A DNA stretch of 64,000 bases from Gymnorhina tibicen (Eukaryota > Chordata > Aves > Passeriformes > Artamidae), in assembly GCA_013399875.1 (NCBI GenBank), contig VXAZ01006779.1, forward strand, positions 837,648 to 901,647, given 5' to 3'. Shown here in pieces: positions 51,356-64,000 of the stretch; the first letter of the stretch is position 1; every line of letters begins with the position of its first letter. The position numbers were made by a program, and so were the translations under genes. The notes beneath the pieces were generated by a model. That model saw only the letters and a list, made by a program, of their open reading frames with translations, ran no database searches and was not told the DNA's origin.

Positions 51356-52038
51356 GTTATTTCATTTTGTTAGTATAACACAGGAGGTCTTTCATTCCCG
51401 TAGGTCTTTTCTCCTTAGAATGAAAATACAACAAGAATGTTGTAAAATACTGTGGAACATATAGTTTCCACAATACCAAATTAAGCATTAATTAAGAGAT
51501 TCAAGAGGAAACCTAGTAAAGTTCAGCCTATTTGCAAAAATATTTTTTTCTGACTATCACATGAATATGAACAAATTTTTTGCAGTTTTATAATTCAAGA
51601 TTTCGGTTTGGAGCAAACTGCGTGCAGTTGGTTAGTTGCTATAAAGCTGCTATAAAGATAAGAATGGTCCTTAAAGTTTGTTTCTTCCCATTCCAGACCC
51701 ATTTTAACACCAGACAAAAAAACCTGCTTTTAACATCAAATTGTTTAATACTAGAAAATAATACTTTCTAAACCAATAATAAGGAAAAATCATACTTCCA
51801 GTTGGTTTCCAGTTGGTTTATTTTTCAATTTTGCATGTTATCTGCACCAATGTGCACCTAGGCATTTTCTGGTAACTGTTGTTAAACATATAGCATTTTC
51901 CAGTGCTATTCACAACTGTAAAATTTTGAAAAAGACATGTATTTTCTCCTACATATGTAATTTCAAGAAAAAGCCTTTAGAACCCCAAACCTTATAACTT
52001 TATACAACCTCATCAGCTAATTTGTGTGTTCAGTAGTA

Positions 52039-52072
52039 CTTCTCCCTTTCTCTCCCCCTCTTTCTCTCTCCA
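52039..52072 (+). repeat. CT-rich tract
   Basis: A pyrimidine-rich run (tctccctttctctccccctc and on), 674 bp upstream of the second exon. It is too far away to be that exon's acceptor tract. Confidence 0.75.
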
Positions 52073-52745
52073 AGTGTTCCTTTTATCCTATATATTCATA
52101 TCAGAAGGGGGATTATGGCATATCTACTTAGATATCAGCTGTCCAAAATCACCGAAGACTAAAAGTCGTTGGGGTAATGTCTTACTGTGATATTTAAATT
52201 ACTTTCTTTTTAAGGAAATTCCTCAAATATTCACTGCATCTTTGTGCTATATCAAGAACACTTTCTCGAGCAAAGGAAGAGTCTTCTGATAAAGACCTCC
52301 TTTTGTACAGAGGAACATTGTCTTGTCCTACAGTAACTTGAATTTATTGGCAAGTGAATGGTTGGAAACAATTGAAGATGCAGGCTCTGCAATGCAAGGC
52401 CACCTCTTCCTACATTGCCTCACTCTGTACAAGGCAGTGTTCCTCATCCCAGATGTGGCAAAACTAGCATCACAACATTCATATTCCTAGTGAAAATGCA
52501 TCATTCTCTTTCATCCATTCATGTACTGATTGAAAAGACAAAATAGTCATTTTGAGTTGTTGAATTACTGACAGGAACACTTTTGAAAAGCCTGAGTGAT
52601 TTGAATGTTTCTGTGTGACCTCCTCTCATCAACCCATTCAGAAGAATTCTATTCCTGGTTCAGAATATCCAGTACTAAATTGTAAGCGTAGACAATCACA
52701 GACCTTTGTTTATTTGCTCCTTCTCTTTCCCATTTCTTCTCATAG

Positions 52746-52913
52746 GTGTAATAAGAACAGCTTTGCCAAATATGGACAGAGAAGTGAAAGAACAATATCA
52801 AGTTCTAATCCAAGCCAAGGACATGGGAGGACAGCTGGGAGGACTAGCTGGTACTACCACTGTAAACATTACTCTCACGGATGTCAACGACAACCCACCC
52901 AGATTTCCTAAGA
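52746..52913 (+). CDS. CDH12: Type II cadherin exon, second half of EC2 (probable CDH12)
   Basis: This is the next coding exon of the same cadherin. It completes EC2 and the EC2-EC3 calcium-binding linker. It encodes about 56 residues, including NMDRE (the LDRE-type calcium motif), [17 protein letters not shown], a likely N-glycosylation sequon N-I-T, and the linker [11 protein letters not shown]. The acceptor is a strong pyrimidine tract ending in cttctcatag at 52745; the donor is gtatgt from 52914. Length is exactly 168 bp, phase 1 at both ends, and the first codon joins in frame with the exon ending at 46335. Ending in PPRFPKS rather than PPRFPQK, and having GGLAG rather than GGLSG, favours CDH12 over CDH18. 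No stop or frameshift is present, so the exon looks functional. Confidence 0.93.
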
Positions 52914-53046
52914 GTATGTAGCATTCCAAAGCACTGATTTTCAAATAAGCATGACTGAAAGTATTAACTTGGAAAAGTCCTTTAGATAAGAAACTGAAAT
53001 CCTGGAAAAAGAACAGTATATGGTGAAAAAAATCAGATATCTTGTT

Positions 53047-53108
53047 TTTTAAATAATATAAAGCTCAATTTGAATTTGAATTTTAAATAATATAAAGCTC
53101 AATTTGAA
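53047..53108 (+). repeat. 34-bp tandem repeat, 1.8 units
   Basis: ttttaaataatataaagctc and its following aatttgaa occur at 53047..53074 and again at 53081..53108, with no mismatch seen. The lack of divergence suggests a recent slippage event. Confidence 0.9.
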
Positions 53109-56100
53109 AGTATGAGTCGAATGTTTGAGGAAATATACCATCATTCCACAAGACCAGCCTAAGCCTAAGAGTTCATTTCGAAACTGCATGAATCCCTTCA
53201 AATTACAAAAGGTTATCACCTGAGACTTCCAGGTACCAAAGGCAGAGCTAGCTCATGCTAAGCATTATTGTTATGATGTTCAGGAACAGATTTTTGTATG
53301 TCTTGGCCCAGAATATTATATCTGTCCTTGAAAACACTTACAGCCTCCAAACAGTGATCATCCACTGATAATTTATTTTGTTTCACATCAGTTAGTTTAA
53401 ATGAAGCTTTTCAGAAGTATGCTAATTTGAAGAGTTTCATAGTCTGTGTATGATTAGGAAGATTCCATAAATTTACTGAAGTTTTGTATATTCCATACCT
53501 TCAAAATGCAGAAACTAATCAAGCATAAATCTTGATAACTATGCCAAAATAATTAGCTGCTAAAATTCGTTAGTAAGGCAAATTCATATTAGAATATATT
53601 GCATGAATCTGCAGTAAGATCACGGCAGCTTTTTACTTTGCATCTCCTTCCTTGCCCATGAATTGAAATCCCACTATATGTATTATGAATGCTCCATAGG
53701 TACAAAACCACATCTGCATCTGTGAAGTTTTCTCTCATATAAAAATTATTCTTCTTTTACTCAGCCTGAAAATGTATTGTGTTTTTGCAGGCATGTAAGA
53801 AAGATCATGTTACGAGAAGGATCCATCTGGTCCTTTCTTCTGCCTCTTACACTCACATCTAGATGGTATCCACAAAACAGGCCAAACAGTACTTCATAAA
53901 ACTTCCTTACTTTCTAATTATATTTAGTTCTAATGGTTTCTTTGTATTTAATAACCCTCAATGTATTTTTCTTGCAGCAAGTTCCCCCCTTGCTTTGAAA
54001 CTTATGTAAAATTTCAGAGTCCACATCCTCTGTCAGAGGTACACAAACTAATCATATACCATACAACAAACAGCTTCCCCTCATTTGTTTTGAATCCATC
54101 CTTACATAATTGCCTGCGTGTTAACCTCTTCAAAGAATTCAGAAAGCACTGCAAAATATCAGCTTTATTTAGAGAAGCTGTGTTGATTTCTCTTTGTTCA
54201 ATATGGGAAATTCCCTCTGAGTTCAGTAAATCTGCTCCTACTGTTTTGCCTGTACATGTCAGTCATATCCATCCTTAGCTCCCCTAGACTCCCTGGAGAA
54301 CTTTTGGGAAAAAAAAAATCAGTGTTATATTATACCTCCAAGCCTTCTTGTGCCACAGTGGTTTGAAGCAAAATATTGCACATCATAATAGTTGCCTTAT
54401 TTCATTCTTCAGGCTCTTGGGCATGTAACAGCTAATCCAAATGATTTGTTGCTGTTGTGTCTGTTTGTTCCACAACTGCTTCTATAGCTAATTTAACCTT
54501 CTCCTGAGTCCCCTATAAAGTTCTAGAATAGAAAAAATCCCCAGTTTTTCTATACTAAAAACAAAGAAAAAATATATTAAGTTTTACATTTGTGATCTTA
54601 TCTTCTCTGAGCATTTCTGTATCTCAGTTTTGGACTGGCTTTACACAGTTCCTCTCAGGCTTTTGCCTCCAGATGTCTTAAAAGACAATTATTATTAGCT
54701 TGTTTGCAGAGATTTATTCAAACTCATTTTTTGTCTTCTTTATTGTGGTTTTATAGATAAAACAGATTTTATGGTTCTTTCTATTGTCCTTCCCGAGACA
54801 CAACTTTATTTTTTTGAAAGATGCCTTCTTGCTTTTATTAGCTATGTTGTTTGCCCTTACAGGTTTGCCTTTTAATGGATATGTGCATTTGCTATGGGTC
54901 TTCTAAATGATATCCCTAGATAGCATCCACACCACCCATAGTGATTTAATAGTCTCAGCTATCTCATTCAGAATTTCTATAGTAATATGCCTCACTTTTA
55001 TTTATTTCCACTTTCTTGTTATTATTATTTATTTAACTGAATACAACCATCTTGTAATTCTGGCTTTTACTGCTCCTGCACAAATATTGCATTTAAACTA
55101 ATTATAGTTGCTGTAAAATTTAGAATAACTAGGGAACTTTTCCTGACTAGCTAATGGTAATGCTGTTCTCTTTTTTAAGTCTTAGTTGACAGAGATTCCT
55201 TTAACAACCATCATTATTCCTCCACTGATAAAGTCTGCTGTAACTTTCCTGTGTATTTGGCTCCTTGATACTGCCTGACTGATTTTATTCTTTCCCACAT
55301 ATATTGAACACAGGTATTATGCCGATATTCTTGTTTAGCATTAGGCATTAAAGTTACCTATACTAGTTCCCATTTTAACCCTTGGCTTTATATTATGGTT
55401 TTCTTTCTTTCTCCTCTTTACTGGTCCCTAATTTGATTCTGTATGAACTACCACTTCTGCATTTCCTACTGGGCTATCATCTCCTTTTGTAGCATTCTCC
55501 AGTGAAGAATGCAGAATTCTCATCACTGCACCCTTTGTCTGAACTGCATACCTTTGCATTTTTCTTTTAATTGTGTGTTTTCCAACACCTGAAAATTCTC
55601 CTGAGCCTTTCACTAGGTATCACAATGGTTATAGAAAAGTTTTAAAACTTTCAGAAGCCTATTCTTCTTATGGCCAAGATGAATTTTGCATTTTTCCTAT
55701 TCTTTAACAAGTGCCCCATACGAATATTGTGACTCACTTCTTCTCACCGCTTTTTCTCAGTCAGGCATTTAAAGCTCTGCCTTTCAATCTTTTTCTCTTG
55801 ATTATACATGGTGAGACTACTTCAGACTATGCTACTATGAATGTCCTTAAGTTCAGGTTTCATTTGCTAGCCTAAATTTCAATTCTAAGACTTCTTTTTT
55901 TTGTCAGACCTCACGTGGTATCTCCTTTAGTTTCAAGACATGCTGCCAAAGCACTTGTGGGATGCTCCAAACCTGATCAGTAAGAAACTCATCCCAGAGG
56001 AGCTTTTTGTACAGGCATTCCTACTGTCTTCATCCTCAGTGCTTGTTAAACTTCCTATCATTCCAGTCTGCTCCTTCTTTTCAGCTGGAACTCCTGCCTT

Positions 56101-56667
56101 TGGAAGGGTACCATGGCTACAAGAGGAAATAATGTAACTGTCTGGAGACTGAAAAACAGTACATTGAAAAGCTTCATGTGCTCATTCCCATTCTGCTTTT
56201 CAGTTGTATATTTTACTTGCTTTGTTGTTAGGGGCCTTAGTATTTTATATTTTATTGTATGCTTTCATCTACTGTGGTGGTGCAAAAATGCACAAGTTTC
56301 ACATAATGTCAGATAGTTTTCGTGACACAGAGAAATCATGGAATATATCATCCTGTTTGAAGAAGATAGCCTCAAGGTCTCATTTAATGCATGAACTGCA
56401 GTTATGACATCTTAGCCCAATTGTTGCTATGAAGAAGCAAAAAAATCACACACAAGAGACCAAGATTGTTCTGTACTTTGCATGCTAGTAAGGTTGAAAA
56501 CCTTTCTATTATATCAAAAGTCACAAAAGACAAATTACAGCAGTGACTCTGAACAAAACAGAAGAGAATAAGACTGGAGGTTTGTGTTGATATTGAAAAT
56601 GACAAACACTTAATATGGCTTGCAAGCTAAAATGTCAGATTGGGAACTCCAGTATATTGGTCAAGCC

Positions 56668-56684
56668 TTTTTTTTTTTTTTTTT
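56668..56684 (+). repeat. Poly-T tract (17 T)
   Basis: A pure T17 run, equivalent to a poly-A tail on the minus strand. The following 60 bp contain an unusual CpG cluster (see findings). Confidence 0.9.
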
Positions 56685-59600
56685 GCATGTGTTACAAGCA
56701 ACACTCTCGATCAATGGGGATTTACTTAGCGCTTAGCGAGCCCGTTTGGTTAGACAGTATGAGAGATGATGTGTAGTGTGCCTGAAATTCACAGAGACAC
56801 AAAACTAATTACAGCTAAACAAAAGAACTAAGTGAGAAAAAGTAGAGTATGAATTATATTTCTAACATAGAAACTGTGTTTTTCTTTTTTTTTCCCTCAA
56901 AACTTTGCAATGATTATGAATAATTACCTGCCAGGAAATGGAGTTTGCCATTTGCTCGACTACCATAGCTAAAAGGATAATTGTGCAGAATTTTAGTTTA
57001 TGTGAAAAATAAGTCTTTAAAATCAGGTCTGCATAGGTGCCAAGTTCAGGCCTGGCAAGGGATCAGGAACCCTTAAGTGTTGCTGGGATTGAGACCTCCA
57101 GTATCCCATTACTCACCGTTGGTCAACAAAGCCAGGAAGTGCAGACTGAAAAAGAGGACTAAAGGTCCTTCAACACAAACTACTGCAGGGTTAATGTTTT
57201 TACATCACTTAATCAGGGCCACAGTTTTGCAAAGGGCTTATGCCAAAGAAGCCATGATATGGATTACCTAATCAAATAAGACAATATTAAATTTCACAGG
57301 ATAAAGTTTAAATTTATTTTCTAAACTTAGTAAAGCTGAAAAAAAAAGATTTCACAGCAGAAGTAGGAGAACATATATTATTAATATTTGGAAGAAGCTA
57401 CACTGATAAATAATACATTACAAGCTTGCAAAAAAAAGTAACATGGAACACCTTCATCTCATTGTGGGTCCTTTAAGGAGACAGGAAGGTTTGGATGGGT
57501 TATCAGCATCCAGTGATGAAAAACCACTGACTATCCTGCTGAACACGGAATTTTTTATTTAGAACCTGTGCTTTTGAACATATTCAGTGGGGAACTCCCA
57601 CCTTGCATGTCTCCTAGTAATAAGGAGTGTAACAGAGAGGAAACCTCTAAACATATATTTCTGTCAGAATTGTTTGACCTGCAGGTATCTATTGGCCCAC
57701 ATTTCAGAAAACTGACACTTCAGAAAATGGATATTTTCTTTAAAACTAGTAGGAAAAAAATTAATCTGAATTATTTTATTATTAAAAATTATTTCCAGAA
57801 GTGTTTTCTGTCTTCCCTGGCTCTTCATTAGCACAGCTCTTTTCTGCATTGCTGTGCATGTTTCATTGTTAAAGATAGAACATTTTTGTAAATATTAAAA
57901 TAAATATTTCATACCAAAGTTTGATTTTTACTGAACGCAGAGAAAAATAGTAAGGCAAAGAATGAAAGTGTAAGTACTTTTCCTATCATAACATCGTTCA
58001 ATCAATTGAACAGAAGTTTGGTATAACAAAACATTGCCTTTGAAGAGAGAAGAGCGGACAAAAGCTGCATACATGTAGGCATGCACCCTGGTCTAGAAGG
58101 GAACTGATGGCCTTTCTCTCTCAGCTGCTGCTTATGTACATGTGATAGCTGACTAAGTAAAAAGATAGCTCAGCACATCCTTCCTGAAAGCTAATGGGCT
58201 AACCCTTAACTCACAAAGCAGTGGACCAGTCTGAGCAAGTTGCCAGGACAGCAGTGGCTTGTTTCCAACTCTTAAAATAAGCTTCAAGAAAAAATGGATG
58301 GACTATATTTACTTCAACATTTAAATGACAAAAAACTGTATAATTAGTTGGTATAAATTATGCTTTATGGAATCAAACCAATTAAGTGAAGTGGTGGATT
58401 CATATTTTGTAAGTTTATTATGCTTCAGTTTCCCTGTCTCTTTCTTTTGTTCACTGCTGACAGAGTGAGTGTGAAAGCAATTTAGAGAAATAAACCCTTA
58501 TATGCTGAGCAATGAAAGCACATGTGAATCATTTTAGTCAAAGGTATAGTATGTCTTTTTATTTTAATACGACGTAAATATGCTTTTAGAGAATAAGGCC
58601 CTGATATAGAAGAAATGCAATTGAATTTTTAAATTTATACAGTTTTTATTCTAATATTAGCAAATAAAAGACCGTTTCAAGTGTCTTATGAAGTCAGCAG
58701 TAAGTTTGGTTTATTTTTAAAATGTGTATTTTTTAAGGTGACACTTCCTGAATTTGCTTTTTTTAACTCAAAAGAACTATTTGGATAAAGCTATGTTTTA
58801 TCACATCATTTCCAGCTAACAGAAGACAATTTTGTGAGAGAATGATTAAAAGTTTTGTCTAATAGAAGAGAAATTAATTAAGGTTTGAACCCAATACTTG
58901 AATTTGTGCATGTCTTAACTTTAAAAAAATGCATCTCTGATGGTCAGAAACCATTATCTCAGGGCTGCTTTGCAACCACATTTAAAGTATTCAGACAGCT
59001 GTAGAGCAATGCCTAGACATCACAAGGGCCATTTTTTTTTGCTGTCATTGGTCTTTCCAAAAGCATCTCAGTGAAATCCATCAAGATAGTTTGCATAAAA
59101 GAGGATGGCAAATTTCCAGAAGTGCTAACATGTTTGGAAACAGAAATACAACTATTCATCTTTCTGGCAGTGACACCTTAAATAAAGCAAGGTTGAAAGA
59201 TTGTTCCTGTAACCTTGCACATCAGTCCATAATGTAGGAGTTTGCAGGTAATTGGATTTGGATTTCATGAGTGGCCAGTACAGTGCATTCCACAGAATAT
59301 ATTAAGTCCTCCATTTGAAACAGCAGAGGAAATCATAATCTTCGAGAAAAAAGTTCACAAAATAGACAACTCAGAAACAAACAAACAGAATATCTTTCAT
59401 TTATGCAATTTCAGGAATTTCAGTGTAAGTGAAAAAGACCTTTGTAAACATGAACTAGCTCTTTACTCTCTTAGTTATATAACCTTGGCATGGCACTTGA
59501 GTGATCTATTAACTGGATGATCTATTATATAGATATATTATATTAAGAATAGGCTTTGCATATTATTACCCTTTTTACTGCATCTATTTTCAGTGATTAT

Positions 59601-62600
59601 TTATTGGTTTGCAGCTTATTTTAATAGGTGTACTGTCAAGTACTACAATCTGTAGAAATATTTAAAAAGAAAGAACAACCAAGTGCTGAACCTGGAATAG
59701 CCTGTCTATATATACTTATGCATACAGACTTTACAGATTGACAATTCTTATTGTAGATATTTATTTATATATTATTGGAACCTTAGTACATCACAGAAAT
59801 TGCACATGCATTAATTATCCTAGGTTTTACTGCATTAAAGCTGATCAGTTTTTAATTCAGTAAACTAAATGTGGCTGATTCCATTCATGTGGCTTTGAAC
59901 AAGTCTAGCTCAGATTGTACTGCAAAACTGGTTCAGAAGCAGAGGGCAGGCAAGAGGTCTTCTGGTCCACATGAGCTAGAAAGGAAAATCTTTTAATTCA
60001 TTGCTTTGGATGAGTGGCTTCTGGGAGAGAAGTTCCTCAGATAATGGCATCTACTTTTAAAGATTTCAGAAGAATGCAACACAAATCCCACCCAGTAGTG
60101 CATTAGAAATCTACAGAAAAAGATTGTGTGATTAATAAATTATTCTGTTCACTAATCTAAAAAACTTAAATAATGAAAGCAGTGGTTTGATTTAAAAATA
60201 AGCGATGAAGATTTATTCCCTCCTTACTTGGAAAATTTGCTAGAAAACTTACTCAGGATTAAGGTTCAGATCTGCCTAATTAAGCATTTTAACAAGTCTG
60301 CACAAGTTTCTGGGAAGTTATTCTACTCCCTGTAATTTAGATATGAAAGTATGGCTTCTCTCAGTATTTCTGTTAAAAGTTGTTGTGTTTTATATACAGC
60401 ACTTGCATCTTCGTTGTCTCTCAGAATGAAAATGAGTCCATCTTTCATTGATTAAAGAATTTGCCTGGCAGACAAGATGCCCTAATTCAGTTCCAGAAAC
60501 TAATTACTTATTTTATACCAATTGGGAGATACCTGCACAGGACAGGTGGACAGATTCATCGCAGACTAGCCTGCAGGCAGAGATTAGTTGTGAGACTGAG
60601 CCAGGGCTTGCTTTGAATCAGAAAGGGAGGGAAGGTCAAATCCTGGTTTTCTCCATCTTTGTTAATTTTCTAACATCTATGCCGTAAGCCATAAAAGGAA
60701 AAAAGCACTAGCTTGGTTTTGTAAAGCAAGCTTATATTGTTTAATGTCAGAAAATCTTATGCTAGTCTGATTTTCATTTACCTGTGAGTTTTGGGCAAAT
60801 TAAAACTGCATTTTTGAGTTGAACATATACTTTAACCAACCATTTCAAACAGCCATGAAAGATAGGAACACAAAGACTCCAGAAATGGGCTCATGCAATT
60901 GCAAAGCCAATCATGAAAACAGCACCCATGCAGAGGTTATTATAATTTTGGTTTGTAATAACTTTGATTCACTACAGCTTCAACATCAGTATAACTACAG
61001 TTAAATCAGTACAATAATAAATACCAGCTGACCGGTATTTGCACAGGGCTCTTACAGGAATCAGAGGAGAACCAAGGGTAGCTCCTCTTTACTCTGACTT
61101 CCTTTCAAGTCTCACACGTCTGTACTATTTGCATTGTCTCGCCTGTCTCACCCTCCTTTGGCCTCTCTTTCTTCCTCATCCTGTATATCCTTATTTTCAA
61201 CATACACTCTTTTCTTCCCTCTCCTATGAGAGACACAAATTTATCCTTGATCTCATTTTCATCTTATAACTATAGTGTGGCCATCTCCTCCTTCAACTCC
61301 ACAAGTGGTTTTTCTTCTTTCCCAATGGTAGCATTGCTAAAGTCACTTCCAGCTCTGAGTTTCTCCATATTTTTCTATACTGAAATAATGAGTCTTCACC
61401 ATCCCAGATAAGCTCTTTACATCTTCATCTTACTTGTTTTGGCCACTACCCTGTCACACAGCTCAGTGACCCTTGCCTGCTGTTTCTATTTCACTCACTT
61501 GCGTTACACATTTGACAGGTACTCATAGAAAAAACCTCCGTATTTTTCTTTTCCCTGCACGACCATTTAGTCAGTGCAATTATGGACATTTTTACATGGA
61601 CTAAAAGAATGTATACAACGGCTTATTACATTTCACTTTTCAAAGCAAAAGAAGTACATGAGTATCTGGGAAAGTTCCTGAAGATTTATGTTTTCTGTAC
61701 TGTTAGTCTTAGAACAGTCCAGGGCACTGTTTTGACCAACACCAAGTAAAGCTTTCTCAGAGAAATTCAGGGCATTTGGAGAAATTAGTGCAGATGAGGA
61801 ATTATTTTCTGCAATCACTTTCCATGAAACTGACCTATTTTGGTGTGGGTGAAGATATTTAATAACATGGAATTAGGCCGTTCTATATTGGCTGGCTTCT
61901 GGGCCACAGAGTACGGCTGGTACATGAAATTTCTCTGTGCATTTGTAGCTTATTTGAGCTTCTGCTTTGCAATCCAGGCCATGCAGCCCTCTTTGGGTCA
62001 CATACCCCACAGTTAAGTAGCCTTCTGTCATTATTTTTGTGTGTGCAACATAAAGGAATTAAAACAAAATCTAACATCTATAAAAATTTCTATTTACACT
62101 TATGCCAACTTCCTCTTACTTTTTTCTTATTCCTTTTCATATCAGAATTCTTCATGCACTTTTAATAAGAACTGATTTACCCCCAAAGTTTCCCTAGAAA
62201 TTTCTTTTTTTTTTTGTAGCTGTCACTGTTGTATGTTCTTAATCATAAAGTATCTTGAAAGTGAATCATTTTATTCAGACTGAATAACTAAATTCCCAAC
62301 AAAAGCATACTAATTAGAAGAAAACTGAGAAATAAACTGGAGGGGGAGATATTCAATTACCAGAGATTCTCAACACACTAAATGTTTAGTAAATTCTTTG
62401 TCTGCTGCACTTATATTGTTTTTTAACTCTCTCCTCTCAAGAATGCATAAGTAGCAAAGGTTATCTGAGGACTGTTTGGAGTACTGATTGAATGAAACAA
62501 AAAACCTGTTTAAAGGTCTAAACTGAGAGAGAGTGAACCGTTAGCTGCAACGCAGAATATAAACCCAAATATAGCTGTTTCTTTATACTACTCCATAGCC

Positions 62601-64000
62601 AGTGAAAAATATAGGTAATTTCTCACTGGCTAAAATGCAGTGCTCTGATTGCACTGTAAACAATAATTCAAGAAATACAAATGAGAGCAATAGTGGTTAG
62701 AAGTTAAATGTTATCTATTTGTCATAACATTCTGTTGTTAATTCATTTCCCTCCTATTATCATCTCTAAGTGGTAATTGATCATTAACAGAAAGATTAAG
62801 TAAATTGTTTTTAAACACCATAATTATCATCATAGTAGATTATTATCATTAATAATTGTATTTTACATCTGCCACCTTATGTACAGAAGGTGCAAATAAA
62901 TACAGTTCATAGAAATTCAACAACCTTTGGCAGGAATCATGTCACTCATTCCACTACAATGTGTTTTCTGTAGGAGTGACAAAGAAATTATCCATTCAAA
63001 ACACGGAGAGTATTTAGATTGGATGCATGAAATTACCCACAGTAACCTTGGTATGTCTTAAAAGCCCCATGCATCTCCACCTACTCTGATATTGAAAAGT
63101 AGCTAAGGCTACAGATTTAACAGCATGGGGTTGCTTTGCAACGCTTTGAGAATTGGTTCCAAAGTGACTCACTGACAACAGTGTCACTTGCTCTGTCACT
63201 ATCAGTTCTGGCAGCATCTGCCTTTTTCCATGAGGTCTTCCATCCAACTAAGAAATCAACATATCCTTTCTGCTTCTAACCATGGTGAGCTTACTTTCTG
63301 AAAATTTAGACTACAGGGCAACATAAAGTGAAGCAGACCATATGTAATTATCTAATTATAATCACAGTGGTTTAGGCTCATGATTTTCAGAAATATCTAA
63401 GAATCGCAGTTGTATTCAGATTTTCAGGAGTGCTCCACTCCTTGTAAAAACATTAAATGGGATGCCCAAGTGCTTGCAACAATCCAAATGTTCCTAATGA
63501 CAGCAGCAGGAGCTGAGCTGAAGATACCAAGCAGTTTGTCTTTGAGTCCAAAATACATCTTTAGTTAAATATTTGCATAAAGAAAGCTATAAAAATAAAA
63601 AGAAAATAACAGAAATGTTCTAGAGTATATATTTCAAGTTTTGTCTTGAATTCATGACAATTATTTTATTCTCAGTGGCTTCCGTGGAAAATATTTTGAA
63701 TTTGTAAATGTGATTGCCAGTGCTCACAAGAGAAGGACCTGTAATTAAGCACTCACTACTTTTGCTTTCATTGCAAAATGAGCAGTATTTATATAGAGAG
63801 ATCACTTTAGACACTTAAATTGGAAAACATAAACATCACTTGTGATAAGTTGAGCATACTTCCTATAAGAGACTACAAATGCAAAGTACTGAATTGCTAT
63901 CCTATTGTATCACTATTTTCTTATCTATATCACACACTAAATCACAAGTATTTAAGGAACAGCATAGAGTAAACCAAAACTTAAAGTATAGCAAACTATT

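Larger units (their letters stand above)
46336..52745 (+). other. Intron between the two EC2 exons (6410 bp)
   Basis: This intron is bounded by a gtaaat donor and a cag/tag-type acceptor, phase 1. It contains one CR1 fragment (50229..51355) and a short CT-rich tract at 52039..52072. I saw no further coding signal in 46336..50228 or 51356..52745. The short open frames there have no recognisable motifs. Confidence 0.85.
52914..64000 (+). other. Intron downstream of the second exon (partial)
   Basis: The stretch starts with a gtatgt donor. The next exon in this family is expected to begin EC3 with an F-x-L-K-V-P-E-S-S-type sequence, and it is not seen before 64000, so this intron is longer than 11 kb. 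It contains a 34-bp tandem repeat, a poly-T tract with a nearby CpG cluster, and an AT-rich segment rich in TAAT cores near 62.75-62.87 kb. No genes are otherwise supported. Confidence 0.75.

Noticed and set aside
1..64000. Search for tRNA, rRNA, CRISPR arrays, operons or bacterial genes
   Set aside because: None seen. Base composition, spliced exons, CR1 and LTR elements all indicate an animal (bird) intron.

Overview
The window looks like bird nuclear DNA, most likely neoavian. It is AT-rich and intron-dominated. It carries several 5'-truncated CR1 LINEs, each ending in the short ATTCTNTN-type tail typical of avian CR1. It also carries an LTR whose ends (TGTGCTGGTTTTGGCTGGG at the start, GGGGTTAAACCACAAC at the end) match a common avian endogenous retroviral LTR type. 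No bacterial-style genes, CRISPR arrays, rRNA or tRNA genes were seen.

The only protein-coding sequence I can support is two + strand exons of a type II classical cadherin: 46216..46335 (120 bp) and 52746..52913 (168 bp). Both are phase 1 at each end and together encode most of extracellular cadherin repeat 2 (EC2). By residue pattern the best match is CDH12; CDH18 and CDH10 are the main alternatives. Everything else is intron: at least 46.2 kb upstream, 6.4 kb between the exons, and at least 11 kb downstream.

Layout. 1-4 kb: intron with a probable LTR fragment near 378-806. 4.1-8.3 kb: a CR1 and its 3' flank, present twice in tandem and apparently identical, with a single N at 6193 at the junction. 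This is very probably a false duplication at a contig join. The second copy also holds a 168-bp tandem duplication. 8.3-21.9 kb: intron with a 211-codon open frame on the minus strand (11331..11963) that I do not recognise, low-complexity tracts, and paired hairpins near 17.0 kb. 21.9-22.7 kb: a complete LTR followed by an inverted partial copy of its own first ~120 bp, the pair flanked by one 5-bp target-site duplication. 26.7-27.3 kb (+), 30.3-31.1 kb (-) and 50.2-51.4 kb (+): further CR1 fragments. The rest is AT-rich intron with simple repeats.

The cadherin exons act only as part of a much larger gene, in which cell-surface EC repeats bind calcium and mediate neuronal cell adhesion. The mobile elements are decayed passengers. 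The observations most worth checking are the assembly artefact at 6193, the inverted-end LTR insertion at 21930-22677, and the unexplained minus-strand open frame near 11.3-12.0 kb.
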